NCBI GenBank assembly: GCA_002747395.1
Contig: PDPE01000047.1
Coordinates: forward strand, 1 to 53,223
DNA from: Pseudomonadota bacterium
Lineage (GTDB): Bacteria > Pseudomonadota > Gammaproteobacteria > Pseudomonadales > Oleiphilaceae
Direction of reading: 5' to 3'
Length of the DNA stretch: 53,223 bases
Positions 1 through 9,797 of the stretch are shown one piece after another (positions within the stretch are counted from its first letter, which is position 1; every line of letters starts with the position of its first letter). A program made the position numbers and the translations under genes. The notes under the pieces were generated by a model that was given only the letters and a program-made list of their open reading frames with translations, had not been told where the DNA came from and made no database searches.

Positions 1-2
1 GC

Positions 3-159
3 TTCCCCAGGCAGGTTAATCCGGTTGCCCCGCCAGCTATTTCAGGTTTACCGATTAAAAAAGGAGGGGATTACCCCGAGTTCTGGCACAAAAATGTTCA
101 GTTTACCGAGGTAATGGCAGAGTTTTACGAGCGAGTAAGAAAGTTCAGTAAAGTGTAAT
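3..159 (+). CDS. C-terminal fragment of an unidentified protein
   Basis: An open frame enters from the left edge of the window and ends at a TAA at 157-159, giving about 51 residues with the ending EFYERVRKFSKV. The fragment is rich in aromatic and charged residues (DYPEFWHKN, then MAEFYERVRKF), which looks like real coding sequence rather than chance. I do not recognise the family. The start and most of the protein lie outside the window. The roughly 290 bases between it and the next gene hold no convincing gene. Confidence 0.5.
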
Positions 160-449
160 CCTGACATTCTGTATCACCCGAGCTTGAAGCAATGCCGATC
201 ATCAAGGTCGTTATCTGGCCTGATGAAAGATTTCCGTCCAAATGCCGACCTGTTGATAAGGGCATTGTGGGCAAATACAGGGTCAGGCTTTCGGCCGGTG
301 AGTTCATGCATCAATGCAAACTCCGGTTTTAGCTTACCAGAACAATCTGCCCTTGGGGTTGCAATAACGTAAATAAAAATGGTTACATACGTGCCCTGTA
401 TCAATTCTATCCGAATATTCATGCAAAGATCACAAAACGTATCAGGTAA

Positions 450-974
450 ATGACCCAGATGACCACAAAATCAGATGATTTGAACGAAAACGGCGAGTTG
501 CAGCTTCTCGTTGCGGATTACACCAATCCCGCCCACGGCATGGCTATTATTTCGTTGATGGATAGCTATGCTTCCGAAGGGGCAGGGGGTGGCAAGCCGC
601 TTTCAGAGCAGGTGAAAAACGACCTGGTGAATGCCCTCGACCAGGTTCCTGGTGCTTTCAGTGTGCTTTGCTTTGGGGGTGATCAGGCCATCGGGTTGAT
701 GAATTGCTTTCAGGGTTTTTCAACATTCAAATGCCAGCCCCTGATCAATATTCACGATGTGGTTGTGGTGGAATCTCACCGGGGTAAGGGGATTTGCGCC
801 AAAATGCTGTCGCTGGTTGAACAGGTGGCTCGCGAAAGAGGGTGTTGCAAGGTAACGCTGGAGGTGCAGGAAGGTAACCGGGTTGCCCGTGTCGCCTATC
901 AGAAGTCAGGCTACTCCTGTTATGAGTTAAACCCTGATATGGGGCACGCCCTGTTCTGGCAGAAAACCCTTTAG
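450..974 (+). CDS. GNAT-family N-acetyltransferase
   Basis: A 174-residue protein that probably transfers an acetyl group from acetyl-CoA to an amine; the substrate cannot be read from the sequence. The acetyl-CoA binding motif A of the GNAT fold is visible near residues 110-120 as SHRGKGICAKML, matching the R-x-x-G-x-G/A pattern, and is followed by a typical helix and the strand KVTLEVQ. The end, with YQKSGYSCYEL, matches the motif B region (Y-x-K-x-G-F/Y). The length is usual for a single-domain GNAT. It converges on the next gene and overlaps its tail by four bases, so the pair probably shares no promoter. Confidence 0.85.
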   Translation: MTQMTTKSDDLNENGELQLLVADYTNPAHGMAIISLMDSYASEGAGGGKPLSEQVKNDLVNALDQVPGAFSVLCFGGDQAIGLMNCFQGFSTFKCQPLINIHDVVVVESHRGKGICAKMLSLVEQVARERGCCKVTLEVQEGNRVARVAYQKSGYSCYELNPDMGHALFWQKTL

Positions 975-2029
975 CCTGGAGCTGATGGATTCACCAGAGC
1001 TTCCAGTTGTTTTTTTCTTTGGTCAGGTGGCAACGCGCCCAGGCGTTCGACTTCCTTGTAGAATTGGGGGAAGTCGTAGTTGTGTTGCTGTAACAGTCGG
1101 GTAAATGCGGGCACATAATCATGGTAGTTGGCCACGGTAATGAGTTTTGCATTGTTGATTTCAGATTCGAACCAATGGTTATAACCCCGAAATGGCCATG
1201 ATTTCGAAATTGCTGCATACTTTTGACGCAATTGCTCAATAATCGCTTGCTTCCTGTTCAGCATGGTCTGCCTGTCCAGCGAAGTGGCGTACAGTTTCTT
1301 TAATCGCGCATTGGTTTCAAGCACGAGTCGGGTAAACACCTGATGGTAGTGTTTCCTTTGTTTCATTATGGCGAATTGATCCGCGAGATTGTGTTTTTCC
1401 AGCCATAGCCTGAGTCCGGCCAGTTCTACGGTGGTGGCAAAGCTCTCGTTAAAAGCAGTGTCGCCATCAATGTAAACTACCCGGTGTGCCAGTTCGTGAA
1501 ATAGCAGGGCGGCAAGGCCCGGGTCACTGCGGTTGATAAAGGTATTCAGAATCGGGTCATCGAACCAGCCCAGTGTTGAGTAGGCCGTTACACCGGATAC
1601 ATACACATCCAACCCCTGACCGGAGAGTGCTTTGGCAAATTTTCGGGCATCCGACTGTGCAAAGTAACCACGGTAAGACTGGCATCCCACGAATGGATAA
1701 CACCATGTTTTTCCCTCAAGGCTGAATTCGTCAGCGGCGGTAACGTTCCAGATCACATAGGGTTGTTTAATGTCCACGTAATCGAGATATGCCTCTCCTG
1801 CAGGTAATGAAAGCACGGTAGCAGCAAATTTCCTGGCTGCCAGAACAAGCTTGAATTTTGCCTTTAATGCCGCACTGGTTGATTCCCGGTTTAACATCTC
1901 TTCTATGGGGGTTCGACTGGCCAGCAACGAAAGTTGTCCGGCGGTGGCTTGTTGATAATAGGCCATCTCTGAACAGGCAACGTGAAACAGGAGTGATAAC
2001 AGAAAAAAACATCGAAAAAACGCAGACAT
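971..2029 (-). CDS. Predicted zinc aminopeptidase lipoprotein (PF10023-like)
   Basis: A 352-residue predicted metallopeptidase anchored to the envelope. It starts with a lipoprotein signal: a charged start, a hydrophobic core and a lipobox ending in FHVAC near residue 19. A zinc-binding HExxH motif is present near residues 178-182 (LLFHELAHRVVY), followed about a dozen residues on by FNESFATTVE, whose Glu is a plausible third metal ligand. This arrangement and the length fit the family of predicted aminopeptidases found widely in Gammaproteobacteria. The substrate is unknown. It is transcribed divergently from the large c-di-GMP-type gene and converges on the GNAT gene. Confidence 0.8.
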   Translation of the reverse strand: MSAFFRCFFLLSLLFHVACSEMAYYQQATAGQLSLLASRTPIEEMLNRESTSAALKAKFKLVLAARKFAATVLSLPAGEAYLDYVDIKQPYVIWNVTAADEFSLEGKTWCYPFVGCQSYRGYFAQSDARKFAKALSGQGLDVYVSGVTAYSTLGWFDDPILNTFINRSDPGLAALLFHELAHRVVYIDGDTAFNESFATTVELAGLRLWLEKHNLADQFAIMKQRKHYHQVFTRLVLETNARLKKLYATSLDRQTMLNRKQAIIEQLRQKYAAISKSWPFRGYNHWFESEINNAKLITVANYHDYVPAFTRLLQQHNYDFPQFYKEVERLGALPPDQRKKQLEALVNPSAPG

Positions 2030-2135
2030 GCCATCTTCCCTTGAAGAATTTGTGATCAGTGTCGAGAATGCCGGATTTCAGTCTATACTATCAAAAATGC
2101 AACGATAATTGTTTCTGAGATGTTTGATAGTGATT

Positions 2136-5100
2136 ATGAAGGAACGGCGACGCAGCCAACGAAAACCTATATTTTTGGAAGCCGAGCTCAGTTGGCAAAA
2201 TCGAATCAACTGGCCATGCACCATTGAAGACTTTTGTCCGGAAGGGATGTTCATCAAATTTGACGCATCAGATACCGATCAGATTGGTCATATTTATTCC
2301 AGTCAGGCTGATAACGCCATGAATGTGGCATTCACGGTAGGAGGCCGATCATTTACTATTCTGGTCAAGCCCGTACGCATCGTGCACTCGGCCATTGGCG
2401 TTATGTTTCTTGAGTCTTACCCTGATGTCTTTGCCGCCATGCTTGTGGAGTATTCACGCAAGACCGGCTCGGCCAGGGTTATCCCGGAAAACAACAAGGC
2501 TGCGTTTGTAACCAGGCAATTTACCAAGGCACTTCGCCAGCATGCACAACCCTTGCTGGATGACTTCTTTGAGTCACTGGAAAAGAGATTCAAGGAAGCG
2601 GCATATTATTCTGAATCCGATTTTGTGGCAAACGCGCTGAAGGACTCGGTATCGCTTGTATTCAACAGAAAGCGTGCCATAACCGCCGATTTTCTGGAGT
2701 ATTTGTCTTCTCCGGCCAAAACATCTTCTCCCGAGTTTCAGAGCAAGCGTTCGTTGACTCTGATCGACAAAAGCGAGTTTGAAGACTGGCTTACAATCAA
2801 GGTAATGATTACCAGGGCAGAGGCCGAGTACCGTGACACTCTTCTGCAACTGAAAATGAGGCTTGACCAGGTGGGAATCGTAAATGCGACGGGGTATCTG
2901 AACCCTTATGGCCCGGCCTTGTTTTGTCATGCGTTCAAAGCTGCCAGTTCGTCGCTCGGGCTTTTGAAGCAGGCAGAAAAAATCTACTACAAAACCTTCG
3001 AAACCGAGGTGTTGAAACGGCTTGAGCCGCTTTATGTCGAGTTGAATCATATTCTGATTCGGCAGAATATTTTGCCCGGACTTGAATCGGGCAACTGCTT
3101 GACCCAACAAAAAAACAGGAATGATCAGGTAGCGGAGCCAGAAGAAAACCGGGAATCAGGGCCTGTAAGACAAGAGGGAGAATCAGGGGGGCCGTGTCCA
3201 ACCGGACAACCATCTCCACATGACGCCGGAAACCCCATTGGTGCTCTCAATTCTGATGCCGGTTTTGATGCCGGTTATGCGGCACTTTCCGATTCGCGGC
3301 CGGGACAGGAAAGGTTTCCGGATGTGGCGGAAGCAACTGTAGCGGGTGACAGCCCCGGCACATATGGTCAAAGCGCACCTGAACCTGGTCAGGGAGCAGT
3401 CAAACCGGGTATTCCATCGGGTTTTGAGACAGGGCCAAATTCCGCAGGCGCTATGCCAGAAGCATCTTTTCACACAAGGCAGCACGCATCTGCAGTGCCC
3501 GGGCGGGATCGGGGAGAACTGTTTGAGAAAGCATTGATTCCCCCATTTGCAATGAATTTTGACAATATGGAGGTGCAAGAGCGATTTGCTGTCAATCGGT
3601 CAAATGCAGAGTCTGTATTCAAGTCGATTCAGAACCTGTTTTCAGTTCTGGAAAAGACGCGTAAGGGTATTGCGGTCAATGGTGATTTTGTTCCGGTTTC
3701 AGATGCACCCAGGTGGAGCCTGGAAGAACTGCAGAACAGTTTGCAACGGCTTCAGAAATTGACCGCCAGAGGACAGGTCAGTCCGAATATAAAAGAAGAA
3801 AGACTGACCGACCGCGTTGTTTCCGATTTGCAGGCCGATGGTGACAGGGAAAAAGTGCTGGATGCGGATCAGGAGGAAACCCTGGATGTGGTGGAGCAGT
3901 TCTTTATCAGTATGGTTTCCAGTGAAAAAGTCACTGAGCAAGTCAAGGCACAGTTGGCAAGGTTGCAGGTACCTGTGCTTAAGGTTTTGCTAAAAGACAA
4001 AACCTTTCTGGAACGGAAAGATAGCCCCATCAGGGCGTTGCTCAATAGAATTGCCCAACTCGGCCTCAAGGGTGGACGACCCAGCCCGATGGTTCAGCAA
4101 AGGGTTGATGGCGTGGTAAACAGGATCAACGAAGAGTTTGAAGAGGATATTGCTGTTTTCGAAGAGGCTGTCACAGAGCTTGATGAGCTTATTGAACGCC
4201 AGAATTTACTGTATCGCCGCAATGTAGAGCGTGTTATGTCGGCGGCCGAAGGGTCGCAAAAGGTTGAGCTGGCCAAGAAAGTGGTTAGTGACGAAATTGA
4301 CAAGCGAATAGCTGGAAGAAAGATACCCAAAGCGGTTTTGTCTCTGATCAATGGTGGTTGGAGAGATTTGTTGTCACTCACATATATTCGACAGGGAGAA
4401 AACAGTCGGGTGTGGCAGAATTACCTGGCTGTTATTGATACGCTGATTGCCTATGGCAACAATCCCGAGGTCGATATAAACCTGGCCGAATTGCTCACAA
4501 GTATTCAGGACGGGCTGTCCTCCATATCTTCCAATCATATGCCCTCCGTTCATATTCGAGAAGAACTCAGACAATTTATTGTAGGCAGCAAGGTGCGCCC
4601 TCCTGAAATGATATCTGTGCCCGAGAAAGTGCAGGATGACGAGAAAGAACATCTCGGGCAGCTCCCGGAAGGTCGGTACAAGAGGCTGCAGCGCTGGATA
4701 CACCGGGCTCAAAAGCTGGAAGTGGGAAGTTGGATAAAATACATCAAAAACAAAGACGAACCAGCCTTTCTGCGTTTGGTGTGGGTAGGTAAAGGCTTTT
4801 CCAAATTTGTGTTTGTCAACCACCAGGGGATGAAGGTCATTGAACTGGAGCTGTTGAAGCTGGCAGGAATGATGCAGCGCGGTGTGTTGGTTCACGAGCC
4901 TGCCTATGAAACACCTTTTGTAGATCAAAGCCTCGATGACATGATCAAAAATGTTTACGAGCAAATGTCATTTGTAACTACCCACGATGAAATCACGGGC
5001 CTGGCGAATAGAAAGGCAATAGAACGAAATATTGAGAAATTGCTGGCAAACGGAATTGCAAATAATAGTTGCAGCCTGTTATATATTGATCTTCGCCAAT

Positions 5101-6233
5101 TCAGAATTATCAATGATACTGCCGGATATGACGCAGGCGACAAATTGCTGAAAGAGGTGGCAGAGATCATTATGTCTTATACCCCAAAAGGCGCAACCCT
5201 GGCCAGGATGGGTGGAAATGAATTTGCGGTGCTAACCGACAAGCCGATTGCCGGTCCTTTGGGGCAAAAACTGTTGAAAGCGATCAGGGAGCATGAGTTT
5301 CAGTGGGCGGGCGCGAACTATGAAGTTTCAGCCAACATAGGTATTGCGACATCGAATGAATACCTGACGAATACAGAGAAGCTTTTGAGAGCAGCGGAAA
5401 CGGCTTGCCACAGCGCCAAAAAACTGGGAGCAAACAGGCTGCACATTTACGATCCGGTTTCAAATAATTTTTCCCGGCAAGAGCAGATTGTGGCAAAAGT
5501 AGCCGGGTTTAAAGACCTGGATGAAGAAAGAATACTGATCCGGTGTCAGAAAATTATTCCACTGCGGTTACACAGCAAAATTAATACGCACTATGAAATT
5601 TTATTGAGTGTTTATGATGATTCCGGGCATTTGATCCCAGCGAACGAGTTTGTCCGAACCGCGGAGCTTTACGGCCGTATGCAAACAGTTGACCGTTGGG
5701 TGGTGGGATACATGATGGACTGGATGTACGAGAACCGGGTCGCATTCGGAAGAATGGGAGGAATCAGTATTAATCTGTCCGGTCATTCCCTGAACGATGA
5801 TTCCCTTTTGGAGTTTATCTACGACAAGCTCAGTGAGCGAAAAGTGCCACTCGAAAAGGTCTGCTTTGAAATTACGGATACCTCTACAATTGCAAATATT
5901 GCCGATGTTGCAGACTTTATGCAGGAGTTGAGGGAAACCGGCTGCTCGTTTAGTCTGGGTAAATTCGGGGCGGGCCTTTCTTCTTATCAATTGGTTAAAT
6001 CCCTGCCTGTTGATCTCATTAAAATCGATGGCAGTTTTATCAAGAGTCTGCCTGATAGTCCGGGTGATCAGGCTATAGTCAGGTCAATGACCGAAATGGC
6101 TCATTTTATGGGTAAGGAAGTGATAGCCTGTCAGGTTGAAGACAAAACAAGCCTTGATCTGTTAAAGGCAATCGGGCTGGATTATGCTCAGGGTTTCCTG
6201 ATTGAAAAGCCGCAACTTATTAATACGATCTGA
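2136..6233 (+). CDS. PilZ-DUF1631-GGDEF-EAL protein, catalytic motifs degenerate
   Basis: A 1365-residue multidomain protein, likely a cytoplasmic c-di-GMP receptor or regulator. I chose the ATG at 2136 because it begins directly with KERRRSQRKP, the R-x-x-x-R motif of PilZ domains; a TTG 27 bases upstream is also open. Order: PilZ-like domain about 1-105; DUF1631-like helical region from about 130, interrupted by a Gly/Pro/Glu-rich linker at about 320-458, and continuing to about 900; GGDEF about 945-1110; EAL about 1125-1365. The GGDEF signature reads GGNEF. In the EAL domain the EAL motif reads EIL, and the metal-binding pair of the DDFG loop is replaced by GKFG, so both cyclase and phosphodiesterase activity are doubtful. 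Upstream of it the gene is divergent from the aminopeptidase gene. DUF1631 and EAL are calls from pattern only. Confidence 0.8.
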   Translation: MKERRRSQRKPIFLEAELSWQNRINWPCTIEDFCPEGMFIKFDASDTDQIGHIYSSQADNAMNVAFTVGGRSFTILVKPVRIVHSAIGVMFLESYPDVFAAMLVEYSRKTGSARVIPENNKAAFVTRQFTKALRQHAQPLLDDFFESLEKRFKEAAYYSESDFVANALKDSVSLVFNRKRAITADFLEYLSSPAKTSSPEFQSKRSLTLIDKSEFEDWLTIKVMITRAEAEYRDTLLQLKMRLDQVGIVNATGYLNPYGPALFCHAFKAASSSLGLLKQAEKIYYKTFETEVLKRLEPLYVELNHILIRQNILPGLESGNCLTQQKNRNDQVAEPEENRESGPVRQEGESGGPCPTGQPSPHDAGNPIGALNSDAGFDAGYAALSDSRPGQERFPDVAEATVAGDSPGTYGQSAPEPGQGAVKPGIPSGFETGPNSAGAMPEASFHTRQHASAVPGRDRGELFEKALIPPFAMNFDNMEVQERFAVNRSNAESVFKSIQNLFSVLEKTRKGIAVNGDFVPVSDAPRWSLEELQNSLQRLQKLTARGQVSPNIKEERLTDRVVSDLQADGDREKVLDADQEETLDVVEQFFISMVSSEKVTEQVKAQLARLQVPVLKVLLKDKTFLERKDSPIRALLNRIAQLGLKGGRPSPMVQQRVDGVVNRINEEFEEDIAVFEEAVTELDELIERQNLLYRRNVERVMSAAEGSQKVELAKKVVSDEIDKRIAGRKIPKAVLSLINGGWRDLLSLTYIRQGENSRVWQNYLAVIDTLIAYGNNPEVDINLAELLTSIQDGLSSISSNHMPSVHIREELRQFIVGSKVRPPEMISVPEKVQDDEKEHLGQLPEGRYKRLQRWIHRAQKLEVGSWIKYIKNKDEPAFLRLVWVGKGFSKFVFVNHQGMKVIELELLKLAGMMQRGVLVHEPAYETPFVDQSLDDMIKNVYEQMSFVTTHDEITGLANRKAIERNIEKLLANGIANNSCSLLYIDLRQFRIINDTAGYDAGDKLLKEVAEIIMSYTPKGATLARMGGNEFAVLTDKPIAGPLGQKLLKAIREHEFQWAGANYEVSANIGIATSNEYLTNTEKLLRAAETACHSAKKLGANRLHIYDPVSNNFSRQEQIVAKVAGFKDLDEERILIRCQKIIPLRLHSKINTHYEILLSVYDDSGHLIPANEFVRTAELYGRMQTVDRWVVGYMMDWMYENRVAFGRMGGISINLSGHSLNDDSLLEFIYDKLSERKVPLEKVCFEITDTSTIANIADVADFMQELRETGCSFSLGKFGAGLSSYQLVKSLPVDLIKIDGSFIKSLPDSPGDQAIVRSMTEMAHFMGKEVIACQVEDKTSLDLLKAIGLDYAQGFLIEKPQLINTI

Positions 6234-6424
6234 ATATTTATTCTCCTGAAATCCGCAGCAGGATCTGTTTCAGAACCCGTCTCCCAGGCCGTCTGTTACG
6301 GTTTTAAGGATTATTCACTTTTTGCCGGAGTGATGTTTTTTTCGATTTTCCTCGTTTTGTCCGGGCAGGTATAGTTTAATACTGGTAAAAATGTCTAAAA
6401 GAGTGAGCGCCCGAGAGCGAACCT

Positions 6425-7291
6425 ATGTCAACACGTTATCCTATTATTGCTGTTACGGGGTCTTCCGGAGCAGGCACCACCACTACCGGCGAGATATTTA
6501 ACAAAATATTCGACGAAGAGGGTATTCGTGCCGCGCGCGTAGACGGTGACAGTTTCCACAAGTATACACGTGAGCAAATGGCAAAACTGGCAGCGAAAGG
6601 TCAATACGGCGAGAAAAACCACTTTTCCGTCGAGGCCAATCATATTGACAAGTTGGAAGCCTTGTTTCAGGATTATGCTTCAACTGGCGCCGGCCAATAC
6701 CGGCACTATATCAGGGATGGCGATCGGAAGCTGATTCATGCGGGTTACAAGCCCGGAACCTTCACCCCCTGGACTTCCTTGCCTCCCAAAACAGAAGTGC
6801 TGTTCTATGAAGGGCTGCACGGCGGGGTGGTCAACGAACGATATAATATCGCCCAACATTCCGATTTGCTGATAGGGGTGGTGCCGATCATCAACCTGGA
6901 GTGGATTCAGAAAATCCACAGGGATACCCTGTATCGTGGCTATTCTCACGAACTGGTGGTAGATACCATTATCACCCGGATGGATGACTATGTGCGTGAT
7001 ATCGTGCCCCAGTTTGCGCACACGGATATTAACTTTCAGCGAGTCCCCATGGTTGATACATCCAACCCCTTTGCCATTAAGGATGTGCCACTGGACAGTG
7101 AAAGTATGGTCGTGATTCACTTCAAAAAGCACCAAGACGTAAATTTTCCCTACCTCGTGCAAATGATTCAGGGAGCATTTATATCCAGGCACGACACATT
7201 GGTTATACCCGGACATAAAATGCCACTGGCAATGGATTTGATTATACGGCCAATAATTCTGGAAATGCTGGCGCATAAAACTTTCTGTTGA
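6425..7291 (+). CDS. prkB: Phosphoribulokinase-like kinase PrkB
   Basis: A 288-residue P-loop kinase of the phosphoribulokinase family. The Walker A motif is at residues 11-18 (GSSGAGTT), and the PRK signature region with FYEGLHGG and a following DLLIGV strand is present. Length and sequence match the PrkB proteins of E. coli and Pseudomonas, which are not linked to a Calvin cycle; no RuBisCO gene is in the window. The substrate is therefore uncertain. The gene stands alone, with a 190-base gap upstream, and converges on speD across a tandem repeat. Confidence 0.9.
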   Translation: MSTRYPIIAVTGSSGAGTTTTGEIFNKIFDEEGIRAARVDGDSFHKYTREQMAKLAAKGQYGEKNHFSVEANHIDKLEALFQDYASTGAGQYRHYIRDGDRKLIHAGYKPGTFTPWTSLPPKTEVLFYEGLHGGVVNERYNIAQHSDLLIGVVPIINLEWIQKIHRDTLYRGYSHELVVDTIITRMDDYVRDIVPQFAHTDINFQRVPMVDTSNPFAIKDVPLDSESMVVIHFKKHQDVNFPYLVQMIQGAFISRHDTLVIPGHKMPLAMDLIIRPIILEMLAHKTFC

Positions 7292-7332
7292 CGCGCTGCA
7301 CACGCCAGGTGTTTCAGGGTCGGGCATTTCAA

Positions 7333-7385
7333 GAACTGCAAGTGCTTCGAGAACAACAAGTGCTTTGGGAACGCGTGCTTCAGGG
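7333..7385. repeat. 18-bp tandem repeat, about 3 copies
   Basis: Two near-identical 18-base units at 7333-7350 and 7351-7368, each with the core CAAGTGCTT preceded by GAAC, are followed by a partial third to 7385. The array fills the space between the convergent prkB and speD genes and its end covers the speD stop codon. Confidence 0.75.
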
Positions 7386-8171
7386 CATGTTCCGGGAGTA
7401 ATAAATCTCAAGCATTTCCTTTCTCAATCGCTCGGATATGATTTTCTTTTCGCTTTCCTCAAACTGCGAGCCCTTGTCGCCAAAAAGGTAGCTATCCAGT
7501 TCAAACGCTTTCAGCAGCATTTTGGTGTGAAACAGGTTTTCCTGGTAGACGTTGACATCTATCATTTCGTAGGCTTCTTTGGTGTCTTCACTCAAAAAAT
7601 TTTGAATTGAGTTGATGTCGTGGTCGATATAATGCTTGTTGCCATCCACGTCCCGGGTAAAGCCTCTTACCCGGTAGTCGACAGTGACTATATCCGACTC
7701 AAAGCTGTGAATCAGGTAATTCAGCACCTTCAGCGGCGTAATCAGGCCACAGGTGGAAACGTCGAGGTCTACGCGAAACGTACTGATACCATCGTCGGGG
7801 TGGCTTTCCGGGTAGGTGTGGACTGTGACGTGGCTCTTGTCAATGTGAGCTACCACAGTTTCCGGCAGGGGGCCGGGGCTTTCTTTCAGGTTGCTTGCGT
7901 CAGTCGGAAGCTCTTCTTCAGCGATCAGCATGGTGACGCTGGCACCGTGCGGTTCATAGTCCTGACGGGCAATATTGAGAATGTTGGCCCCGATGATTTT
8001 TACAACGTCTGTGAGTATCTGGGTCAAACGCTCGGCGTTGTACATGGTGTTGATGTAGGAAAGATATTCCCTTTTGTGCTGTGCCGACTTGGCATAACAT
8101 ATGTCATAGATGTTAAAACTAAGTGATTTTGTCAGGTTGTTAAAACCGTGAAGCATCAGTTTCTTATCCAT
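7380..8171 (-). CDS. speD: S-adenosylmethionine decarboxylase proenzyme
   Basis: A 263-residue proenzyme that makes decarboxylated SAM, the aminopropyl donor for spermidine synthesis. It belongs to the long E. coli-type class. The self-cleavage site that yields the pyruvoyl cofactor is visible as [14 protein letters not shown] near residue 112, and the flanking text ([32 protein letters not shown]) matches the E. coli enzyme closely. The neighbourhood speD-osmC-crp is that of Pseudomonas vfr. No spermidine synthase gene lies in the window. Confidence 0.97.
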   Translation of the reverse strand: MDKKLMLHGFNNLTKSLSFNIYDICYAKSAQHKREYLSYINTMYNAERLTQILTDVVKIIGANILNIARQDYEPHGASVTMLIAEEELPTDASNLKESPGPLPETVVAHIDKSHVTVHTYPESHPDDGISTFRVDLDVSTCGLITPLKVLNYLIHSFESDIVTVDYRVRGFTRDVDGNKHYIDHDINSIQNFLSEDTKEAYEMIDVNVYQENLFHTKMLLKAFELDSYLFGDKGSQFEESEKKIISERLRKEMLEIYYSRNMP

Positions 8172-8322
8172 GTTTTCCTCTTGTCGGACAAGTGAGCAAA
8201 ACTGCCTGATTCAGGAGTTGCCTGCGCAACTGTGTACAGATTGTCATAGTTTAAAGATAATTACGCCATTATGATTCGAAAACGCGATTGAAGTAAGGTG
8301 TTTCATTCTGCTATTTCCAATT

Positions 8323-8757
8323 TTACCCTCGAATTTGATTTCCCCCGACAATTTCGTAGTCGTGACTGATTTCTACGCCACCTTTTTCCAGCATGATCGA
8401 TGCCGAGCAATACTTCTCCGCAGACAATGTGATCGCTCTTTCCACAAGGCTTTCCTTCAGATTATTGCCTGAAACCACGAAATGAATATGAATTTTTGTA
8501 AAAACGCCGGGAATGGTGTCGGCTCGTTCTGCAGAGAGTTCTGCCACGCAGTCTGTCACGTCCTGGCGAGATTTCTTGAGAATACTGATGACATCAAAAC
8601 TGGTGCATCCACCCAAACCCATCAATACCATCTCCATGGGACGGGGTCCCTGGTTTTTTCCACCGTGATCTGGTGGCCCATCCAGCACGACTTTATGACC
8701 TGAAGCAGATTCCGAGATAAATCTTGTGTCTCCACCCCAGGTTATTTTTGCTTTCAT
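8323..8757 (-). CDS. OsmC-family protein (YhfA-like)
   Basis: A 144-residue OsmC-superfamily protein, a family of thiol peroxidases that reduce organic hydroperoxides, although the YhfA branch has no proven substrate. Both conserved cysteines of the family are present, in GGCTSFDV near residue 51 and EKYCSAS near residue 116. It lies next to and divergent from crp, as yhfA does in E. coli, which supports the YhfA branch over OsmC or Ohr. Confidence 0.9.
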   Translation of the reverse strand: MKAKITWGGDTRFISESASGHKVVLDGPPDHGGKNQGPRPMEMVLMGLGGCTSFDVISILKKSRQDVTDCVAELSAERADTIPGVFTKIHIHFVVSGNNLKESLVERAITLSAEKYCSASIMLEKGGVEISHDYEIVGGNQIRG

Positions 8758-9120
8758 GTGCCTGTGTTCCCCTTCGGTTGGTTCTTCTGTACGCCGAGAA
8801 ATTGGCTGGCAAGGGTATCACAGAATTATTGTTTTACGTTAGCAGCTTTTTGTTATTATGGTCTATACTCCGCGAAAGGTGTGCGTGATTGTGAATGCGA
8901 TACGAGCTTGACAAGAAAATCGTGTAACCTGCTGAAAGCACGCAATTGCTCTTTGGTAAAAGAAGCCGGTTTTGCGACTGGCAGGAGATAGTGAGCCGGG
9001 TTCTTTATGTGAAGCATCCGGTGAGATCAGAATAATAATGAGCAGGAATGAGGGTGGATTTATATCGCTTGATGAGGATTCCTGCAACAGACAATTCCAT
9101 ATAAGTAACGGGAAGTTAAA
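8758..9120. other. Intergenic region between osmC-like gene and crp
   Basis: This 363-base gap separates divergent genes, so it should hold promoters for both. A TATACT hexamer at about 8862 and AT-rich stretches are the only promoter-like text I can pick out. I see no gene, no RNA gene and no clear CRP site (TGTGA-N6-TCACA). Confidence 0.4.
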
Positions 9121-9762
9121 ATGGTTGCAATCGCTAGACCTTCAGAAAACAAGACCAGGCATCTGGATTTTTTCCTGTCCCAGTGTCATAGAAGGCGTTA
9201 TCCTGCAAAAAGCACTATTATCTATGCGGGAGATAAAAGTGACTCGTTGTTTTACATTATTAAAGGCTCTGTCACTGTCATTATTGAAGATGATGATGGT
9301 CGTGAAATGATTATGGCCTACCTCAACGCGGGAGATTTTTTCGGCGAGATGGGGTTGTTTGACAATATGGATTCGCGAAGCGCCTGGGTGAAAGCAAAAG
9401 CCGAGTGTGAGGTGGCCGAAATCAGTTACACCAAGTTCAGGGAAATCTCCTCGGAAGACCCTCGTATTCTGTACTTTATCGGTGAGCAAATGGCTACCCG
9501 TCTTCGCCAGACGACGCGAAAGGTCGGTGACCTGGCTTTTCTGGATGTGACCGGTCGGGTTGCCAGAACCCTGCTGGATTTATGCCGGGAGCCTGATGCC
9601 ATGACACATCCTGATGGTATGCAGATCAAGATTACCCGACAGGAAATTGGTCGAATTGTCGGTTGTTCCAGAGAGATGGTCGGGCGAGTACTAAAAACCC
9701 TTGAGGACCAGGGGCTGGTTCAGGTCAAGGGTAAAACAATGGTGGTGTTTGGCACTCGTTAG
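9121..9762 (+). CDS. crp: cAMP receptor protein (Crp/Vfr)
   Basis: A 213-residue global transcription factor that binds cAMP and activates or represses catabolic and virulence-type genes. The cyclic-nucleotide pocket is visible around residues 75-90 (GEMGLFDN...SRSAW), and the helix-turn-helix near residues 172-190 reads [19 protein letters not shown], almost the same as in E. coli. The start is set by GGGAAG eight bases upstream of the ATG. Context with osmC and speD matches Pseudomonas vfr, so either name is defensible. Confidence 0.96.
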   Translation: MVAIARPSENKTRHLDFFLSQCHRRRYPAKSTIIYAGDKSDSLFYIIKGSVTVIIEDDDGREMIMAYLNAGDFFGEMGLFDNMDSRSAWVKAKAECEVAEISYTKFREISSEDPRILYFIGEQMATRLRQTTRKVGDLAFLDVTGRVARTLLDLCREPDAMTHPDGMQIKITRQEIGRIVGCSREMVGRVLKTLEDQGLVQVKGKTMVVFGTR

Positions 9763-9797
9763 TACACCGTCGATACCCTGAGCAAGGCCCGGAGTCA

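Noticed and set aside
174..422. Minus-strand open frame of 82 residues between the partial gene and the GNAT gene
   Set aside because: No recognisable family, no ribosome site; overlapped by another open frame on the other strand.
2109..2135. Earlier TTG start of the PilZ protein
   Set aside because: The PilZ signature begins right after ATG 2136, and the nine upstream residues are hydrophobic text unlike the family.
6425..7291. Calvin-cycle phosphoribulokinase
   Set aside because: The protein matches the PrkB type found in heterotrophs and no RuBisCO or other cycle gene is in the window.
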